Source: CANLWN01 sp039815505 | GTDB taxonomy: Bacteria > Bacteroidota > Bacteroidia > Flavobacteriales > Flavobacteriaceae | Assembly: GCA_039815505.1 (NCBI GenBank) | Contig: JBCBZE010000115.1 | Span: 1 to 9,170 of the forward strand | Length of the DNA stretch: 9,170 bases | Direction: 5' to 3' | Shown here: piece by piece, positions 5,911 to 9,170 of the stretch | Layout: each line of letters opens with the position of its first letter | Position numbering within the stretch: position 1 is the stretch's first letter | Translations under genes and position numbers: made by a program | Notes under the pieces: model-generated | Seen by the model: the letters and a program-made list of their open reading frames with translations, nothing else | Told to the model about the DNA's origin: nothing | The model's database searches: none

Positions 5911-8900
5911 ATGAATTTAGCTAAATTCTCGATTGAAAGTAACCGGATTACTTGGATGGTGTTGATTACCGTACTACTGTTAGGAATCTTCTCGTATTTT
6001 TCATTGCCAAGGGACAGTATGCCTCCCTTTACCGTGCGTTCGGCAACAATAGTTTCTGCATTTCCGGGAGCAAGTCCGGAACGGGTAGAATTATTGGTCA
6101 CCGATAAGATTGAGAAAAAAGCACAGGAACTTCCGGAATTGAAGGAAGTGACGAGTACTTCTAGAACAGGGCTTTCAGTGGTTACCGTGGAATTGAAGGA
6201 TGAGGTTAAAGAGGAGGATATGCAGGCCGTATGGGATCGTTTAAGAAGAAAACTAAACCGAATAGATGATCTGCCGGACAATGTATCACCGGATTTGGAT
6301 GACGATGGCGTGGGCGATGTGTATGGTATCATAGTGGGTTTAACTTCAGACGGGTTCTCCTATGCCGAAATGAAGGACTATGCAGATGATCTTAAAGATG
6401 ATTTTATTAAACTAAACGATGCTGCCAAAGTAGAGATTGGAGGGATACAGGATCAACGTGTATTCGTGGAGTTCGATAATTCACGTTTAAAAGAATACAA
6501 TTTATCCGCCTCCAAACTTCAGGAAATTATATCTGCAACCAATATTCTTAGTTCAGGAGGTAAGATCAATATCGGTGATGAAAGAATTATCCTAGAGCCT
6601 TCCGGTAACTTTGATGATATTGATGACCTTAAAGAAATGCTTGTTCCCGTAGGTGATGGTACGGAATTAATAAAACTGATGGACATCACCATGGTAAAAA
6701 GAGGTTATGTAGATCCCCCTACCCAAATTGTAAGGGTCGATGGAAAACGGGCCCTGACATTGCATATCAACTTAAAGGACAACAGAAACATTGTTGATCT
6801 GGGATTGGAGGTAGATCGTGTTACGAACGAGTGGTTGGAGCGACTCCCGGTGGGTATGGAATTAAATAGGGTTTCTTCATTGGACGGATATATTGATTTC
6901 AAAATTTCAAATTTTGTCGAGAACCTCATACAATCCGTGAGTATTGTATTGATCGTAATGCTTATTTTTCTTGGATTGCGAACAGGTTTGGTGATTGCCA
7001 GCTTGATTCCGATAGTTACCATTACGACGATTATGATCATGGGGCAAATGAATATTGGTTTAAACCAAGTAACCTTGGCCGCCCTAATCATGTCCTTGGG
7101 TATGATGGTGGACAATGCTATTGTAGTGGCAGAGACCATTATGGTAAAATTGGATCAAGGTTTGGATAAGAAAAGGTCGGCGGTCGAGGCTTTTACAGAA
7201 TTATGGAAACCCTTGTTGATCTCTACCTTAACGACATCGGCCGCATTTTTGGCCTTTTATTTATCACCGACCGCCATGGGGGACATCGTTGGTCCCATTT
7301 TCGTGGTCATCAGTATTGCGCTTGGATCTTCGTGCTTTATTTCCCTTACCGTAATCATTATGTTCTGCTATATTTTCTTTAAGCAACAAAAGAAGGGTGA
7401 AGAGAAGAAACCTTCCTTTATAGATAGACTGATCGGGACTTTGAAGGACTATTATAAAGGATTGATTGTATGGGCATTGTCCTATAAATTCTGGGTGACC
7501 GGAGTGATTTTTTTGGCATTCTTTATCGCAGTTTGGGGGTTTACAAAGGTACCGTTCCTATTTTTTCCCGATAGTGATCGTAATCTTATCACCTTGGACG
7601 TTAACCTTCCCGAAGGTAGTAAAATAGAAGCGACCAAACGGGTGATCGATGGAATAGAGCAGTTTATGAAGGACTCTTTACTGGTATCGAAAGATATGGA
7701 GAACGCAGATGAGGTTATGGGGATATTAAGCTGGTCTTCCTATACCGGTGAAGGACCGGAATCTTACGATTTGGGGTATGACCCTGACGAGGCCAATGCC
7801 AACTATGCCCACATGCTTATAAATACGACCGCCCATCAATTTAATAACCCGATAATCGCTCGTATGGATCAGTTTGCCTTTGATAATTTTCCAAATGCGG
7901 ATATCAAAGTATACGCATTGGCCGCCGGGGAGTCGGGACCTCCCATAGAGGTAAAGGTTTCGGGTAGTGATCCGGACGAACTTTCCATAATTGCCGAAAA
8001 GATCAAATTAAAGTTGGCCACTATTCCCGGCACTAAGAACGTTAAGGACGATTGGGGGCCCAAGAGTAAAAAGTTGGTGATACAGATAGATCAGAACAGG
8101 GCGCAAAAAGCAGGTGTAACCAGCCTGGATATAGCCAACTCACTAGAAACAGTCCTTGATGGCTTTGATACGGGCAGTTTTCGGGAAGGGGATGAATCCA
8201 TACCCATTGTAATGCGGAACAATGTGGATCAACAACAGACCATGGCCTCTTTGGAAACCCTAAATGTCTATGCGCAAAGTAGCGGGGAAAATGTTCCATT
8301 GGTACAAGTGGCCTCTATTGTGCCCAAGTGGCAATATTCAAAAATTAAACGGTTGGAGCGTATACGGTCTATAAACGTGGAGTGCGAACTAAGGGATGGT
8401 GCCAACGCCGCTGACATATCAAATATATTGGAGCCCTTTATGTTGGAAGAATCCAAAAATTGGCCCAACAGATATGTGTATGAGTTTGGTGGGGATGCTG
8501 AAAGAACAGCTACCAGTATGGGTTCGGTCATAGGCTATTTACCAATTTCGGGTTTTATTATTGTGCTTTTGTTGATCATCCAATTTAATTCCGTTCGAAA
8601 AATGACCATGGTAGTACTCACCATTCCATTGGCCATTATTGGTGTTGTCATCGGCTTATTTCTATTTGCCGAAGAATTTGGCTTTATGCCTTTCATGGGA
8701 GTGATTTCATTGGCGGGAATCATCATTAACAATGCCATTGTACTGGTCGATCGAATGGAAATTGAACAAAAAGATTTGGGTAGGACCGAGAAAGATGCCG
8801 TGGTAACGGCCTGTATACAGAGGTTTCGCCCCATTCTCTTAGCCACATTTACCACCGTTTTTGGTATGATCCCCCTTTATCTTAGTGGTGGTGCCATGTG

Positions 8901-9042
8901 GGAAGGAATGGCCGTTACCATTATGATCGGCCTACTGTTCGGCACCATAGTTACACTTCTCTTTATTCCTTCTTTTTATAGCATTTTATATAAAATAGAT
9001 TATAAAGATTACGTATTGGATGAAAAGTTATTTGAGGACTAG
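5911..9042 (+). CDS. RND-family efflux transporter permease, HAE-like (AcrB-type)
   Basis: A 1043-residue inner-membrane proton-driven pump of normal RND length. Twelve membrane segments are visible: TM1 near 12-31, TM2-TM6 within 333-489, TM7 near 523-547 and TM8-TM12 within 872-1022. Two large periplasmic loops (about 32-332 and 548-871) form the porter and docking domains. TM4 carries LGMMVDNAIVVAET with Asp401-Asn402 at the AcrB Asp407-Asp408 positions. TM10 carries GIIINNAIVLVDR, with Asn940 at the AcrB Lys940 position. The RFRPIL motif at 971-976 keeps an arginine near the AcrB Arg971 site. The heavy-metal (CusA) methionine pattern was not seen, so drugs, lipids or other organic compounds are likelier substrates, but the substrate cannot be named. 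GPPIEVKVSG (676-685) is a recurrent segment of the second porter half. The ATG at 5911 gives the usual MNLAKFSIE start before TM1. It follows the adaptor gene in the same direction. Confidence 0.94.
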   Translation: MNLAKFSIESNRITWMVLITVLLLGIFSYFSLPRDSMPPFTVRSATIVSAFPGASPERVELLVTDKIEKKAQELPELKEVTSTSRTGLSVVTVELKDEVKEEDMQAVWDRLRRKLNRIDDLPDNVSPDLDDDGVGDVYGIIVGLTSDGFSYAEMKDYADDLKDDFIKLNDAAKVEIGGIQDQRVFVEFDNSRLKEYNLSASKLQEIISATNILSSGGKINIGDERIILEPSGNFDDIDDLKEMLVPVGDGTELIKLMDITMVKRGYVDPPTQIVRVDGKRALTLHINLKDNRNIVDLGLEVDRVTNEWLERLPVGMELNRVSSLDGYIDFKISNFVENLIQSVSIVLIVMLIFLGLRTGLVIASLIPIVTITTIMIMGQMNIGLNQVTLAALIMSLGMMVDNAIVVAETIMVKLDQGLDKKRSAVEAFTELWKPLLISTLTTSAAFLAFYLSPTAMGDIVGPIFVVISIALGSSCFISLTVIIMFCYIFFKQQKKGEEKKPSFIDRLIGTLKDYYKGLIVWALSYKFWVTGVIFLAFFIAVWGFTKVPFLFFPDSDRNLITLDVNLPEGSKIEATKRVIDGIEQFMKDSLLVSKDMENADEVMGILSWSSYTGEGPESYDLGYDPDEANANYAHMLINTTAHQFNNPIIARMDQFAFDNFPNADIKVYALAAGESGPPIEVKVSGSDPDELSIIAEKIKLKLATIPGTKNVKDDWGPKSKKLVIQIDQNRAQKAGVTSLDIANSLETVLDGFDTGSFREGDESIPIVMRNNVDQQQTMASLETLNVYAQSSGENVPLVQVASIVPKWQYSKIKRLERIRSINVECELRDGANAADISNILEPFMLEESKNWPNRYVYEFGGDAERTATSMGSVIGYLPISGFIIVLLLIIQFNSVRKMTMVVLTIPLAIIGVVIGLFLFAEEFGFMPFMGVISLAGIIINNAIVLVDRMEIEQKDLGRTEKDAVVTACIQRFRPILLATFTTVFGMIPLYLSGGAMWEGMAVTIMIGLLFGTIVTLLFIPSFYSILYKIDYKDYVLDEKLFED

Positions 9043-9170
9043 ATAAAGCTTGCGAAACACCTTTATTCGTTGATTGGGCATTAATTAATAAGAACCCTTG
9101 GTTTTTTATCGTGCTTATAACGGTAGCATTTTTCGCATTCTTGCTTTTATATGCCTTGAAATTGTAAAAA
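9043..9170 (+). other. Tail after the efflux operon with a possible one-helix membrane peptide
   Basis: The final 128 bases show no clear terminator. In the frame ending at TAA 9165-9167, the DNA is open from 9036. It reads NKNPWFFIVLITVAFF followed by AFLLLYALKL, a convincing single membrane helix with a charged N-terminal edge. No ATG, GTG or TTG lies in frame ahead of the helix. The nearest candidate is ATT at 9084, a rare start codon. It may be a small membrane protein, the remains of one, or chance hydrophobic coding in AT-rich DNA. Confidence 0.3.

Noticed and set aside
5856..6332. 158-codon open frame on the minus strand over the pump start
   Set aside because: It is antisense to a clear RND gene. 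Its serine/threonine-rich composition is typical of a frame shadow, and no recognisable domain is present.
6705..7139. 144-codon minus-strand open frame inside the pump gene
   Set aside because: Its hydrophobic stretches mirror the codons of the pump's TM2-TM4. There is no independent start context or family signature.
8535..8855. 106-codon minus-strand open frame near the pump's C-terminal membrane segments
   Set aside because: It is a shadow of the RND coding frame, rich in Met, Ile and Thr because it reads membrane codons in reverse.

Overview
The window looks like chromosomal DNA from a marine-type member of the Flavobacteriaceae (Bacteroidota). The DNA is AT-rich, genes lack strong Shine-Dalgarno sites, the regulators are the short Crp/Fnr type common in this phylum, and the efflux genes have Bacteroidota-style signal peptides. 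The genus cannot be fixed from sequence alone. No rRNA, tRNA, CRISPR array, transposase or other sign of a mobile element was seen.

Layout: positions 1-51 hold the last 16 codons of an unidentified plus-strand gene. A minus-strand Crp/Fnr-like regulator follows (82-684). A 282-bp divergent intergenic region then leads to two tandem plus-strand Crp/Fnr-like regulators (967-1554 and 1562-2137), which are about 42% identical to each other by a gap-free hand count. A 211-bp gap with a terminator-like hairpin separates them from a three-gene tripartite efflux operon: an outer-membrane factor (2349-4691), a lipoprotein periplasmic adaptor (4711-5808) and an RND inner-membrane pump (5911-9042). The last 128 bases contain only a short open stretch that could encode one transmembrane helix.

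The efflux genes can form a complete envelope-spanning pump: a proton-driven RND trimer, a lipid-anchored adaptor and a TolC-type exit duct. The most unusual component is the outer-membrane factor. It is about 780 residues, against roughly 420-500 for an ordinary TolC-type protein, because it carries about 300 extra N-terminal residues. These resemble a complete ABC-type periplasmic substrate-binding protein of the ABC_sub_bind (TrpX-like) kind. The fusion suggests that a ligand is captured, sensed or used as a gate at the periplasmic side of the exit duct.

A second signal links the regulators to the pump. The palindrome TTGAATTAATTCAA has the TTGA-N6-TCAA geometry of Crp/Fnr-family operators. 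It occurs once upstream of the tandem regulators (within 872-887) and once between them and the pump operon (2241-2254). I infer that one or more of the three regulators controls both units. The second copy overlaps the hairpin that probably ends the regulator transcript.
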